Shown piece by piece: positions 53,964 through 63,657 of a stretch of DNA of 64,000 bases. The stretch is from Bacteroidota bacterium. GTDB taxonomy: Bacteria; Bacteroidota; Bacteroidia; Bacteroidales; Dysgonomonadaceae. The stretch covers positions 186,001 to 250,000 of the forward strand of contig JAEZGN010000009.1 of the NCBI GenBank assembly GCA_023437305.1. Direction: 5' to 3'. The notes beneath the pieces were generated by a model, which was given only the letters and a program-made list of their open reading frames with translations, was not told the origin of the DNA and ran no database searches. Position numbers and translations under genes: made by a program. How positions within the stretch are numbered: the stretch's first letter is position 1; every line of letters starts with the position of its first letter.

Positions 53964-55733
53964 ATGAAAAAATATACGATATATCTTTTATCCGTAATCA
54001 CTTTCTTTCTTGTTTTATCCTGCAAACAAGCGGTAAAAGAAAATCTCGACCCCACTGTTTCCGAATCATTTTCTGCCGATTGGAAATTCCATGCCGGAGA
54101 AGGTGTCGATAGCCTTTGGATGAACGTAGACTACAATGATGCTGCATGGCAAAAACTGTTGTCGTCTAAATCCTTAAAAGATCAAAACATCAAATTAGAT
54201 AACGGCTTTGGTTGGTATCGTAAAAGAATACAGATGTCGGATGTCTTGGTCAATGCCATAAAGAATAAAGGTGGAATTATGCTTCATCTCGGACGTTTGG
54301 CTGCTACCGATGAGGTTTACTTTAATGGTAAGCTTGTAGGTAAAACGGGCGAATTTCCGCAAGACTATAGAGGCTACTTTGACAATGAACGAAACTACTT
54401 TGTTCCCGAAGAAGATATTAATCTTACAGGGGAAAATCTTATTGCGATTAAGTTTCATGATGGTTGGAATGTCGGAGGCTTCCTTCAAGGGGCTGCTCTA
54501 TCGATCTCTACCGCTGAAACAAAAGATAAGTTAGCCTTAGATGTTCAGGTGGCGGACTCCGACTATATATTTATGGCTCCTAATCCTCTTCAGATAAAAG
54601 TAAATATCGATAATAAGAACAAATGGGCAGTACAAGGACGATTGTTGGTAACACTCACAACGGACGATTATCAACCGCTAAAGGCTGATTCTATGGATAT
54701 AGAAATAGACGGAAAAGCTTCGATATCCAAATCCTTTAGCTTCGATAATCCAAATCCCGGATTTTATAAATATACCGTTCAGTTTCGCCGCAACGACACA
54801 ATAGCCTGTGAGAAAAAGTTTAATGTCGGCTTCGAACCCGAAAAGATTAAATCGCCTCTCGATGCAAAAGATGATTTTAAAGCATTTTGGGATAACAACT
54901 TGAAAGAGCTCGCAAAAGTTGTGCCGGATTATAAATTGACACTTGTTCCCGAGTATTCGAAAATAGATTACGATGTCTATTTGGTTGAAATGCGTTCTTT
55001 TGGTAATGAGCTGATAAGAGGATATTATGCTAAGCCTAAAAGAGAAGGTAAGCATCCCGTGATTGTAGAATATATGGGATATGGCTCACAACCTTATCCA
55101 CCAAATCAGTGGTGGGATGGATTTGCATACTTTGTTTTATCGATCAGGGGGCAAGCATTGAATCAACCAACAAATCGTTTTGGAACATGGATTACATACG
55201 GGCTCGATAATAAAGATAATTATTATTATCGTGGGGCATTCTTGGATGTAGTCAGGGCACTTGATTTTGTTTGCAGCCGACCAGAGATAGACTCCGAAAA
55301 GATTGCTGTAAGAGGTGGTAGCCAAGGTGGAGCACTTTCATTTGTGGCTGCGGCTCTCGACAAACGTGTAAAAGTAGCAGCACCCAGTATTCCTTTCTTA
55401 TCCGATTATCCTGATTATTTCAAAATAGCCCCTTGGCCTAAAAGCGATTTTGATAATTATATGACAACACATCCCGAGGCTAAATGGGAAGACGTTTATT
55501 CACTTCTTACTTATTTTGATATCAAGAATCTGGCTCAGTGGATTGAATGTCCTCTTATTATGGGGATTGGAGTTCAAGATAATGTTTGTCCGCCTCACAT
55601 AAATTTTGCGGCTTACAATCAGGTAAAATCCGAAAAACGCTGGATGGCATTCCCTGAGTTTGCCCACAGTGTTGGCAAAGAATATAATGATGCTTCGAAA
55701 GCATTTATCAAAGAAAAATTAAACGTAAAATAA
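53964..55733 (+). CDS. CE7-type acetyl esterase with extra N-terminal beta domain, lipoprotein
   Basis: The 589-residue lipoprotein (LVLSC, Cys20) has about 270 residues before the esterase core. The first part contains GWYRKRIQMSDVL, MLHLGRLAATDEVYFNGKLVGKTGEFP and NLIAIKFHDGWNVGGFLQGA, the jelly-roll pattern of GH2-type sugar-binding domains. The core (about 285-589) has the alpha/beta-hydrolase triad: Ser453 in RGGSQGGALS, Asp539 in GVQDNVCPPH, and His568 in FAHSVGK. These match acetyl xylan esterase/cephalosporin-C deacetylase (CE7). It probably removes acetyl groups from glucomannan. Start of a second transcription unit; its stop is 2 bases before the next gene. Confidence 0.86.
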   Translation: MKKYTIYLLSVITFFLVLSCKQAVKENLDPTVSESFSADWKFHAGEGVDSLWMNVDYNDAAWQKLLSSKSLKDQNIKLDNGFGWYRKRIQMSDVLVNAIKNKGGIMLHLGRLAATDEVYFNGKLVGKTGEFPQDYRGYFDNERNYFVPEEDINLTGENLIAIKFHDGWNVGGFLQGAALSISTAETKDKLALDVQVADSDYIFMAPNPLQIKVNIDNKNKWAVQGRLLVTLTTDDYQPLKADSMDIEIDGKASISKSFSFDNPNPGFYKYTVQFRRNDTIACEKKFNVGFEPEKIKSPLDAKDDFKAFWDNNLKELAKVVPDYKLTLVPEYSKIDYDVYLVEMRSFGNELIRGYYAKPKREGKHPVIVEYMGYGSQPYPPNQWWDGFAYFVLSIRGQALNQPTNRFGTWITYGLDNKDNYYYRGAFLDVVRALDFVCSRPEIDSEKIAVRGGSQGGALSFVAAALDKRVKVAAPSIPFLSDYPDYFKIAPWPKSDFDNYMTTHPEAKWEDVYSLLTYFDIKNLAQWIECPLIMGIGVQDNVCPPHINFAAYNQVKSEKRWMAFPEFAHSVGKEYNDASKAFIKEKLNVK

Positions 55734-55735
55734 TA

Positions 55736-57031
55736 ATGAAGAAACTAATTCTTTTTACGATCACAGTTCTAAGTCTTTTTTCTTGTAACAGTAAGAAAAG
55801 TACAACCATGTCGGAATCTGCTTTTGTAAAACAAAAAGATGGTCACTTTGTAATAGGCGACAATCCGTATTATTTTATTGGTACAAACTACTGGTATGGC
55901 GCAATATTAGGCTCTACAGGAGAAGGCGGGAACCGTGAACGCTTGTTGAAAGAACTCGACTTCATGAAAGAAAATGGCATCAATAACTTACGTGTACTGG
56001 TGGGGGCAGATGGTGTTGCCGGACAAGCAGTAAAAGTGAGGCCAACGTTGCAAACAGCACCCGGGGTATACAACGATACTATCTTCGACGGACTAGACTT
56101 CTTCATGGCAGAGCTGGGCAAACGCAATATGCATGCTGTTCTCTATCTCAATAATAGCTGGGAATGGAGTGGCGGTTATGGTCAGTATCTCGAATGGTCA
56201 GGAAAAGGAAATGTTCCCGAAAAAGGAGTTTATGACTGGCCTGTATTTGTTAAGCATGTGGCACAATATGCCGACTGCGACAGTTGCCATACAATGTTTC
56301 TTAATCATGTAAAGCATGTTGTTTCTCGTACAAATAAATATACAGGAAAAAAATATACCGAAGATACAGCACTTATGTCGTGGCAGGTGGGAAACGAGCC
56401 GCGTGTGTTTAGTGACGAAGGTAAACCTGCATTTAAGAAATGGCTCAAAGAAACAACAGCATTGATACGTTCCCTAGACTCTAATCATCTCATATCTATC
56501 GGAAACGAAGGGCTTATGGGTTCGGAAGGTGATATGAATCTTTATGAAGAGATACATGCAGATCCGAATGTCGATTATCTGACAATACATATCTGGCCTA
56601 AAAACTGGAGTTGGATCGATGTGACTAAAATTAAAGAGTCGGTAGATACGGCAATTGTAAGGACAGATAAATATATCTCTGAACATCTGGCTATCGCAAA
56701 AAAACTGAATAAACCGATTACAATCGAAGAGTTTGGCTTTCCTCGCGACAATCATAAATATACTCTTGATGATCCGGTTACTGCCCGGGATAAGTACTAT
56801 GCCAATATCTTTGAATACATAGTAACAGCCTCTAAGGATAAAGGAAATATTGCAGGTTGTAATTTCTGGGCATGGGGTGGATTGGGACGTCCGGCGCATG
56901 AATTTTGGAAACCGTGGGATGACTATGTAGGAGACCCGGCGCAAGAAGAGCAAGGGTTGAACTCTGTGTTTGATACAGATTCAACAATCAAATTAATAAA
57001 AGAATATGCAGATAAGTTAAATACTAAATAG
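55736..57031 (+). CDS. GH5 (subfamily 7-like) beta-mannanase lipoprotein
   Basis: The 431-residue lipoprotein (LFSC-N, Cys17) has a GH5 catalytic domain with FIGTNYWYGAILGS, NGINNLRVLVGADG and LYLNNSWEWSGGYGQYLEW, typical of GH5_7 mannanases. The acid/base is Glu221 in WQVGNEPRVF and the nucleophile is Glu332 in TIEEFGFPR. TIHIWPKNWSW carries another conserved His/Trp. There is no acidic stretch after the lipid cysteine (SKKSTT), so a periplasmic position is more likely than for GH26, by inference. It starts 2 bases after the esterase stop. Confidence 0.9.
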   Translation: MKKLILFTITVLSLFSCNSKKSTTMSESAFVKQKDGHFVIGDNPYYFIGTNYWYGAILGSTGEGGNRERLLKELDFMKENGINNLRVLVGADGVAGQAVKVRPTLQTAPGVYNDTIFDGLDFFMAELGKRNMHAVLYLNNSWEWSGGYGQYLEWSGKGNVPEKGVYDWPVFVKHVAQYADCDSCHTMFLNHVKHVVSRTNKYTGKKYTEDTALMSWQVGNEPRVFSDEGKPAFKKWLKETTALIRSLDSNHLISIGNEGLMGSEGDMNLYEEIHADPNVDYLTIHIWPKNWSWIDVTKIKESVDTAIVRTDKYISEHLAIAKKLNKPITIEEFGFPRDNHKYTLDDPVTARDKYYANIFEYIVTASKDKGNIAGCNFWAWGGLGRPAHEFWKPWDDYVGDPAQEEQGLNSVFDTDSTIKLIKEYADKLNTK

Positions 57032-57101
57032 AAGCTAAAACACAAATTATAAAGTAATTCTAATCAAACTTAATCAGGTTGAACCCCTTAAAAATCAAGT
57101 G

Positions 57102-58274
57102 ATGAGCAATATTTTCAATACCCGTCTTAACGCTGTTACAGCTGAATATGAGAATTTAGTTACATTAAAAAATGAACCAATATTACCGGGAAATGGTATT
57201 TTCGAACGATATAAGAATCCTGTATTAACAGCCGGTCATGCTCCTGTCTTTTGGCGTTATGATCTTAATCCCCAAACCAACCCTTATTTTATGGAACGTT
57301 TTGGAATAAACGGAACATTCAATGCAGGAGCAATCAAGTGGAATGGGAAATATATAATGGCTGTACGTGTCGAAGGCAATGATCGTAAATCGTTCTTTGC
57401 AATAGCCGAAAGTCCCAATGGTATAGATAATTTCCGTTTTTGGGATTATCCTATTGCTATGCCTGAAACTGACAACCCCGACACAAATGTTTATGATATG
57501 CGTCTTACCGCCCACCAGGATGGTTGGATCTATGGTGTGTTCTGTTCTGAAAGGAAAGACCCTAAAGCTCCTGCCGGAGATTTGTCTTCAGCTGTAGCTG
57601 CAGCAGGTATTGCACGTACAAAAGATCTGATCGATTGGGAGCGTTTGCCTGATCTGAAAACAAAGAGTCAGCAACGTAATGTTGTTTTACATCCCGAATT
57701 TGTAAACGGAAAATATGCACTTTATACACGCCCTCAGGACGGATTTATCGATGCCGGTAGTGGTGGCGGAATCGGTTGGGCACTAATAGATGATATTACC
57801 AATGCAGAGGTAAAAGAAGAAAAGATAATCAATTTCCGTTACTATCATACCATCAAGGAACTAAAAAATGGAGAAGGTCCGCATCCTATAAAAACATCAA
57901 AAGGCTGGCTACACCTTGCACATGGAGTGCGTGCCTGTGCTGCGGGATTAAGATATGTATTGTATCTTTATATGACCGATTTGGAGCAGCCCGATAAGTT
58001 GATAGCAGAACCAGCAGGACACTTAATGGCTCCGATGGATGAAGAAAGGGTAGGAGACGTGTCTAATGTATTGTTTACGAATGGTTGGATAGCCGACGAC
58101 GATGGTACGGTATATCTGTATTATGCTTCATGCGACACACGTATGCATGTGGCAGTATCTTCTGTAGATCGCTTGGTTGATTACTGTTTCAATACAGCGT
58201 CTGACGGCTATCGTTCGGCTACATCGGTGCAGACATTGTCTGCTTTGATTAAGAAAAATCTAGAATTAAAATAA
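57102..58274 (+). CDS. GH130 4-O-beta-D-mannosyl-D-glucose phosphorylase
   Basis: The 390-residue cytoplasmic enzyme is very similar in pattern to the GH130_1 enzyme of Bacteroides fragilis, which is about 390 residues. It converts Man-beta-1,4-Glc plus phosphate to mannose 1-phosphate and glucose. The catalytic Asp is in NVYDMRLT (Asp132 by the start used here, corresponding to the reported Asp131). Phosphate- and sugar-binding segments include GGIGWALIDD, YYHTIKE, and LHLAHGVRACAAGLRYVLY. It has no signal peptide. A GTG codon precedes the ATG at 57102. The epimerase that makes its substrate is encoded 1.6 kb downstream. Confidence 0.93.
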   Translation: MSNIFNTRLNAVTAEYENLVTLKNEPILPGNGIFERYKNPVLTAGHAPVFWRYDLNPQTNPYFMERFGINGTFNAGAIKWNGKYIMAVRVEGNDRKSFFAIAESPNGIDNFRFWDYPIAMPETDNPDTNVYDMRLTAHQDGWIYGVFCSERKDPKAPAGDLSSAVAAAGIARTKDLIDWERLPDLKTKSQQRNVVLHPEFVNGKYALYTRPQDGFIDAGSGGGIGWALIDDITNAEVKEEKIINFRYYHTIKELKNGEGPHPIKTSKGWLHLAHGVRACAAGLRYVLYLYMTDLEQPDKLIAEPAGHLMAPMDEERVGDVSNVLFTNGWIADDDGTVYLYYASCDTRMHVAVSSVDRLVDYCFNTASDGYRSATSVQTLSALIKKNLELK

Positions 58275-58308
58275 TAATACTAAATATTTCGGGAGCACTT
58301 TTATTATA

Positions 58309-58386
58309 TTTTTGTCATGTTGAACGGAGTGAAACATCTCGTACATAAACAATGGATATTCTTCATTTCATCCAAAATGACAAAAA
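58309..58386. repeat. Palindromic intergenic repeat, REP/MITE-like
   Basis: TTTTTGTCAT at 58309-58318 is mirrored by ATGACAAAAA at 58377-58386, and the homology of the arms extends inward: TTTTTGTCATGTTGAACGGA on one side and TTTTTGTCATTTTGGATGAA on the other, followed by TGAAnnAT in both. The whole is a 78-base imperfect palindrome between the GH130 and symporter genes. A single related arm occurs at 19769-19802. Confidence 0.65.
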
Positions 58387-58425
58387 GAATAATGCTTAGA
58401 TAGTTCTTTCTTCATTTTATCCACC

Positions 58426-59856
58426 ATGAAAACAACAACAGTTACTTTAAAAGAGAAAATCGGTTACGGATTTGGAGATATGGCCTCTTCTATGTTTTGG
58501 AAGATATTCGGCATGTACTCCTTGTTCTTTTACACAGATGTTTTTGGTATAACAGCAGCAGCGGCAGGAACTATGTTTCTGGTTGCCCGCCTGTGGGATT
58601 CGGTATTTGACTTATTCGTTGGTATAGCTGCCGACCGTACTAAGACCCGCTGGGGAAGATATCGTCCATATTTACTTTGGTTTGCTGTGCCATTCTCCGT
58701 AATGGGAGCTATAACATTCTTTGTTCCCGATTTCGGATCAACAGGGAAACTCGTTTATGCTTATATCACTTATTCCCTGATGATGATTGTATACTCCCTG
58801 ATAAATGTGCCTTATGCTTCACTATTAGGTGTGATGTCATCCAATCCGCAAGAACGGAACGTCCTTTCTTCGTACCGTATGTCGTTTGCTTTTATTGGTA
58901 GCTTTATAACCTTTATGTTGTTGCAGCCATTGGTTGATATGTTTGCTAGCCTCGAGGGCAAAGCGGCTGTAGATGTTACGAAAGCGGTAACCGAAACATC
59001 GGTAAGTACATCTCCTATTGGTTGGACGTTAGCCGTAGCTTCTATTGGGGTGTTGTGTACGATTCTGTTCATTTTTTGTTTCAGATGGACACGCGAACGT
59101 GTAGAGCCTGTTAACGAAGAAGAAAATACTTCTGTGAAGCAGGATTTAAAAAATCTGTTTCATAATGCACCTTGGTGGATATTGGTAGGCACAGGGCTTG
59201 CTGCTTTGTTATTCAATGCTGTTCGCGATGGAGTAGCCATTTACTATTTTAGAGACTACGTACAGTTTGCTTATAAAATGCCGGTTACAGGTTGGGATAT
59301 GACTACTATTTACTTCCTTGTTGGTCAGGCGGCCAACCTTGTAGGTGTTATTCTAGCTCCTGTTTTATCGTCCAAATACGGAAAGAAAAGGACATACATG
59401 TTGGCTATGGCAGGAGCCGCAGCATTGAGTGTAGTCTTCTATTTTATACCTAATGAGTTAGGCTGGATATTATTGCTACAAACATTAATCTCTCTTTGTG
59501 CAGGTTATGTTCTACCTCTTCTTTGGAGTATGTTTGCCGATATTGTAGATTATCAGGAACTGAAAACGAACCGTCGTGCTTCAGGGCTAATTTTCTCATC
59601 GTCTTCCATGTCCCAAAAATTAGGATGGGCTTTAGGTGCAGCTCTTACCGGATGGATTTTATCCATATTCAAATATAATCCGCATATCGCTCAGCAAAGT
59701 ATGGATACTATTTTTGGAGAGCGACTGATGATAAGTATCCTTCCTGCTATTTGTTGTATTATTGCTTTCCTTGGAATGATGGCTTATCCCCTTTCTGAAA
59801 AGAAAGTAAAAGAAATAACTGCCGAACTGGATGCTAAACGTGCCCAAAAAGATTGA
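58426..59856 (+). CDS. GPH-type sugar:cation symporter
   Basis: The 476-residue protein has twelve hydrophobic segments and the marks of glycoside-pentoside-hexuronide symporters: MASSMFWKIFGMYSLFFYTDVFG, ARLWDSVFDLFVGIAADRTKTRWGRYRPYLLWF (with the loop 2-3 motif), and LLWSMFADIVDYQELKTNRRASGLIFSSSSMSQKLG. Such symporters import disaccharides with sodium or protons. Between the GH130 and epimerase genes, it most likely brings mannobiose or other beta-1,4 disaccharides across the inner membrane, as in the B. fragilis mannan gene cluster. It ends 3 bases before the epimerase gene. Confidence 0.92.
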   Translation: MKTTTVTLKEKIGYGFGDMASSMFWKIFGMYSLFFYTDVFGITAAAAGTMFLVARLWDSVFDLFVGIAADRTKTRWGRYRPYLLWFAVPFSVMGAITFFVPDFGSTGKLVYAYITYSLMMIVYSLINVPYASLLGVMSSNPQERNVLSSYRMSFAFIGSFITFMLLQPLVDMFASLEGKAAVDVTKAVTETSVSTSPIGWTLAVASIGVLCTILFIFCFRWTRERVEPVNEEENTSVKQDLKNLFHNAPWWILVGTGLAALLFNAVRDGVAIYYFRDYVQFAYKMPVTGWDMTTIYFLVGQAANLVGVILAPVLSSKYGKKRTYMLAMAGAAALSVVFYFIPNELGWILLLQTLISLCAGYVLPLLWSMFADIVDYQELKTNRRASGLIFSSSSMSQKLGWALGAALTGWILSIFKYNPHIAQQSMDTIFGERLMISILPAICCIIAFLGMMAYPLSEKKVKEITAELDAKRAQKD

Positions 59857-59859
59857 TTT

Positions 59860-61026
59860 ATGAACGGTTTCAAAAACGAACTGGAGAATAATATATTGGC
59901 TTTCTGGATCGATAAGATGCAGGATGCAGAGCATGGAGGTTTTTACGGACAGATAGACGGAAACAACACACTGCACTCCGAAGCAAATAAGGGGGCTATA
60001 CTAAATGCCCGTATACTGTGGACTTTCTCTTCTGCATACCGCATATTGAAGAAGAAGGAATACCTCGATATGGCTCAACGGGCTTTCGATTATATTACAG
60101 CATATTTTCTTGATAGGGAATACGGAGGAGTGTATTGGGAGCTCGATTATAAAGGGAATCCTGTAAGTACAAAAAAGCAAACCTATGTGCAAGGGTTTAT
60201 GCTATACGGCTTCTCGGAGTTTTATCGTGCAACAGGAAACAAGCAGGCTCTGGAATTGGCTAAAGAATTCTTCTATCTGATAGAGAAATGTCATGATAAT
60301 GAATTGGGTGGCTATCTCGAAGCCTATACCCAAGATTGGAAGCCTATCGAAGATATGCGCCTGAGTGATAAGGATGCCAATGAAAAGAAAACAATGAATA
60401 CACATCTGCATGTGTTGGAACCATATACCAATCTGTGCCGGGTGTGGGACAATGAGCAGCTTAAAGCAGCTCAGAAAAGATTGATTGGTATTTTCACCGA
60501 GCGTATATTGGATAAGAAAACAAACCATCTGAATCTCTTTCTCGACGAAGAATGGAATGTGAAGTCTACCGCCATATCCTACGGACATGATATCGAAGCC
60601 TCATGGTTGTTGTTCGAAGCTGCTGATGTGTTGGGTGATATGGACTTACTTGCCGAAATCAAAAATATATCATTGGATATAGCAGATGCAGCGTCCGAAG
60701 GTTTGCAGGCGGAGGGCAGTATGATATACGAAAAGGATGGGAATCATATAGATGGCGACCGTCATTGGTGGGTACAAGCAGAATCTGTAGTAGGATATAT
60801 GTATGCGTACAAAAACTCTAAGGACATAGCATATAAAGAGAAGGCTGCACGGATATGGAATTATATACGCAATCAGATCGTCGACCAAGAGAATGGCGAA
60901 TGGTATTGGAGTAGAAAAGAGGACGGAACGATCAATAACAAAGACGATAAAGCAGGGTTCTGGAAATGCCCGTATCATAATGGGCGTATGTGTATGGAGA
61001 TGATAGAACATTTTGACTTAAAATAA
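59860..61026 (+). CDS. Cellobiose 2-epimerase (AGE family)
   Basis: The 388-residue enzyme has an (alpha/alpha)6 barrel. Conserved histidines lie in NTHLHVLEPYTNL (near residue 185), YGHDIEASWLLFEA (near 247) and DRHWWVQAESVVGY, and KCPYHNGRMCMEM closes the barrel. These match cellobiose 2-epimerases of Rhodothermus and Ruminococcus. It interconverts the reducing-end sugar of beta-1,4 disaccharides at C2, turning mannobiose into mannosylglucose for GH130. No signal peptide. It follows the symporter by 3 bases and precedes the phosphorylase gene. Confidence 0.94.
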   Translation: MNGFKNELENNILAFWIDKMQDAEHGGFYGQIDGNNTLHSEANKGAILNARILWTFSSAYRILKKKEYLDMAQRAFDYITAYFLDREYGGVYWELDYKGNPVSTKKQTYVQGFMLYGFSEFYRATGNKQALELAKEFFYLIEKCHDNELGGYLEAYTQDWKPIEDMRLSDKDANEKKTMNTHLHVLEPYTNLCRVWDNEQLKAAQKRLIGIFTERILDKKTNHLNLFLDEEWNVKSTAISYGHDIEASWLLFEAADVLGDMDLLAEIKNISLDIADAASEGLQAEGSMIYEKDGNHIDGDRHWWVQAESVVGYMYAYKNSKDIAYKEKAARIWNYIRNQIVDQENGEWYWSRKEDGTINNKDDKAGFWKCPYHNGRMCMEMIEHFDLK

Positions 61027-61042
61027 TGCTTAAAATTAAAAT

Positions 61043-63481
61043 ATGAAGTTTGGATATTTTGACGATCAGCGTCGGGAATATGTGATTACAAATCCTCAGA
61101 CGCCATGGCCATGGATCAACTATCTGGGTAATGAAGATTTCTTCTCTTTGATATCAAATACTGCCGGAGGTTACTCTTTTTATAAAGATGCTAAGTTTCG
61201 CCGTATTACTCGTTATCGCTACAACAATGTCCCTATGGATAATGGCGGACGCTATTTTTATATCAACGATGGAGGAACTGTTTGGTCGCCGGGGTGGAAG
61301 CCTTGTAAGACCGAACTCGATCGGTACGAATGTCGCCACGGAATGAGTTATACGAGCATTACCGGGGAGAAAAACGGAATAGAAGCAGAAGTACTTTTCT
61401 TTGTGCCCCTGAAGGCATGGGCGGAAGTGCAGAAGGTGAAGTTGACAAATAAGTCGACAGAAACCAAACGATTCCAACTGTTTTCTTTTGCCGAGTGGTG
61501 CTTATGGAATGCTGCTACCGACATGGAAAACTTCCAGCGTAATTTCTCTACGGGAGAAGTAGAAATAGAAGACTCCGTCATTTATCATAAAACAGAATAC
61601 AAGGAGCGTAGAAATCATTATGCTTATTATAGCGTAAATGCTCCGATACAAGGCTTTGATACCGACAGGGAATCATTTATAGGTTTGTATAATGAGTTTC
61701 GTGATCCGCAAGCGGTGATGGCAGGAAAGCCTGCCAACTCTGTAGCTCACGGCTGGTCGCCTATAGCGTCGCATTACCTTGAAATAGAGTTACAACCGGG
61801 CGAAACAAAAGAACTGATATTCGTATTGGGTTATGTAGAATACGAAAACCGCGAGGACAAATGGGAATCGAAAGGAGTTATCAACAAGAGCAAAGCAAAG
61901 GAGGCTATTGCCAAGTTCGATACGGTTGCAAAAGTACAGGCTGCATTTGATGAATTAAAAGCCTATTGGGATAATTTGTTAAGCAGCTATGTGCTAAAGA
62001 GCAGTGAAGAAAAATTAGATCGCATGGTCAATATCTGGAACCAATACCAATGTATGGTTACGTTCAATTTTTCACGCTCCGCATCTTTTTTTGAATCGGG
62101 AATCGGGCGAGGCATGGGGTTCCGCGACTCCAATCAGGATTTGGTTGGTTTCGTTCACCAAATTCCCGCACGTGCCCGCCAGCGTATCATCGATATTGCG
62201 TCTACACAGTTTAGTGATGGCGGTTGTTATCACCAGTATCAGCCACTAACCAAGCGAGGGAACAATGATATCGGCGGTGGTTTTAACGACGATCCGATGT
62301 GGCTTATTTTCGGAACAGTCGCCTACTTGAAAGAGACGGGAGATTTTTCCATATTAGACGAGGCTGTTCCTTTCGACAATCAAGCGGGAACAGAGAAATC
62401 ACTGTTTCACCACTTGACTGTTTCATTCAATCACGTGATCGAAAACTTGGGACCTCACTTACTACCTCTTATCGGGCGTGCCGACTGGAACGATTGTTTG
62501 AATCTAAATTGTTTTTCGTGGGATCCGAATGAGTCATTCCAGACGACTGAAAACAAAACGGAAGGATCGAAAGCCGAATCTTTGATGATCGCCGGACTGT
62601 TTATTGTTTGTGGTCAGGACTATGTAACGCTTTGCCGCCAGATAGGGAATAATCAGGAAGCTGACCGTGCACAGGGTTATATCGACTCTATGATCGAAGC
62701 CGTTAAGAAACATGGATGGGATGGCGATTGGTATCTTCGTGCCTATGATTATTACGGAAAGAAAATCGGTAGTAATGAAAATAAGGAAGGAAAGATATTT
62801 ATCGAGTCGCAAGGTTGGTGTGCGATGGCAAAAGTGGGGCTGGAAGAAGGCATGGTAGAGAAATCGCTGGATTCTGTCAAAAAATATCTGGATACACCCA
62901 ATGGTATTGTGTTGAATAATCCGGCGTTTACAGAATATGTAGTCGAATACGGAGAGATTTCGTCTTACCCTGCCGGCTACAAAGAAAATGCAGGTATTTT
63001 CTGCCACAATAATCCCTGGATCATGATTGCCGAAACCATCTTGGGACGAGGCGACTATGCATGGGAATATTACCGCAAGATATGCCCTTCTTATACCGAG
63101 GAAATATCAGAATTGCATAAAGTAGAGCCTTATGCATATTCTCAGATGATTGCCGGGAAAGATGCATTCAAGCCGGGTGAAGCTAAGAACTCATGGTTAA
63201 CCGGTACAGCAGCATGGAATTATTATGCGATTACGCAATTTATTCTAGGTATCAAGCCGGACTATAACGGTTTAGAAATAAATCCTTGTATTCCTGCCGA
63301 TTGGAAAGGATTTGAAGTAACGCGCAAATTCAGAGAGGCAACTTATCTCATCGATATTAAAAATACAGGAGTGAATCGAGGAGTAAAAAGTATAACAGTT
63401 AATGGAAAGTCTTTATCAGGAAACATTATCCCGTTACAGCCTGCCGGATCGGTAAATAAGGTAGAGGTCGTATTAGGTTAA
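61043..63481 (+). CDS. GH94 cellobiose phosphorylase
   Basis: The 812-residue cytoplasmic enzyme phosphorolyses cellobiose to glucose 1-phosphate and glucose. The start MKFGYFDDQRREYVITNPQTPWPWINYLG matches cellobiose phosphorylases (about 810-822 residues) closely. An N-terminal beta-sandwich (1-290) leads to an (alpha/alpha)6 barrel with GIGRGMGFRDSNQDLVGF and the active-site segment GRADWNDCLNL (Asp481/Asp484). CAMAKVGLEEGMVEK and WLTGTAAWNYYAITQ are other family segments. It is in the same row as the epimerase, 16 bases away. Cellobiose or cellodextrins from the glucan part of glucomannan are the expected substrate. Confidence 0.92.
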   Translation: MKFGYFDDQRREYVITNPQTPWPWINYLGNEDFFSLISNTAGGYSFYKDAKFRRITRYRYNNVPMDNGGRYFYINDGGTVWSPGWKPCKTELDRYECRHGMSYTSITGEKNGIEAEVLFFVPLKAWAEVQKVKLTNKSTETKRFQLFSFAEWCLWNAATDMENFQRNFSTGEVEIEDSVIYHKTEYKERRNHYAYYSVNAPIQGFDTDRESFIGLYNEFRDPQAVMAGKPANSVAHGWSPIASHYLEIELQPGETKELIFVLGYVEYENREDKWESKGVINKSKAKEAIAKFDTVAKVQAAFDELKAYWDNLLSSYVLKSSEEKLDRMVNIWNQYQCMVTFNFSRSASFFESGIGRGMGFRDSNQDLVGFVHQIPARARQRIIDIASTQFSDGGCYHQYQPLTKRGNNDIGGGFNDDPMWLIFGTVAYLKETGDFSILDEAVPFDNQAGTEKSLFHHLTVSFNHVIENLGPHLLPLIGRADWNDCLNLNCFSWDPNESFQTTENKTEGSKAESLMIAGLFIVCGQDYVTLCRQIGNNQEADRAQGYIDSMIEAVKKHGWDGDWYLRAYDYYGKKIGSNENKEGKIFIESQGWCAMAKVGLEEGMVEKSLDSVKKYLDTPNGIVLNNPAFTEYVVEYGEISSYPAGYKENAGIFCHNNPWIMIAETILGRGDYAWEYYRKICPSYTEEISELHKVEPYAYSQMIAGKDAFKPGEAKNSWLTGTAAWNYYAITQFILGIKPDYNGLEINPCIPADWKGFEVTRKFREATYLIDIKNTGVNRGVKSITVNGKSLSGNIIPLQPAGSVNKVEVVLG

Positions 63482-63657
63482 TTTTTAGTTTGAATTATAA
63501 ACTCTTTGTTTCGGAGATCGTGTTTTTTGAGGTATATTTGACCTATATTGTCTTATTGACAACACGGAACACTTTATTATTAGAGTAGAAATTGTTTACT
63601 GAGGTTCAGGAGGGCAATGTATACGAATAGTTTATTTGTAGAACTTAAATATTTTAT

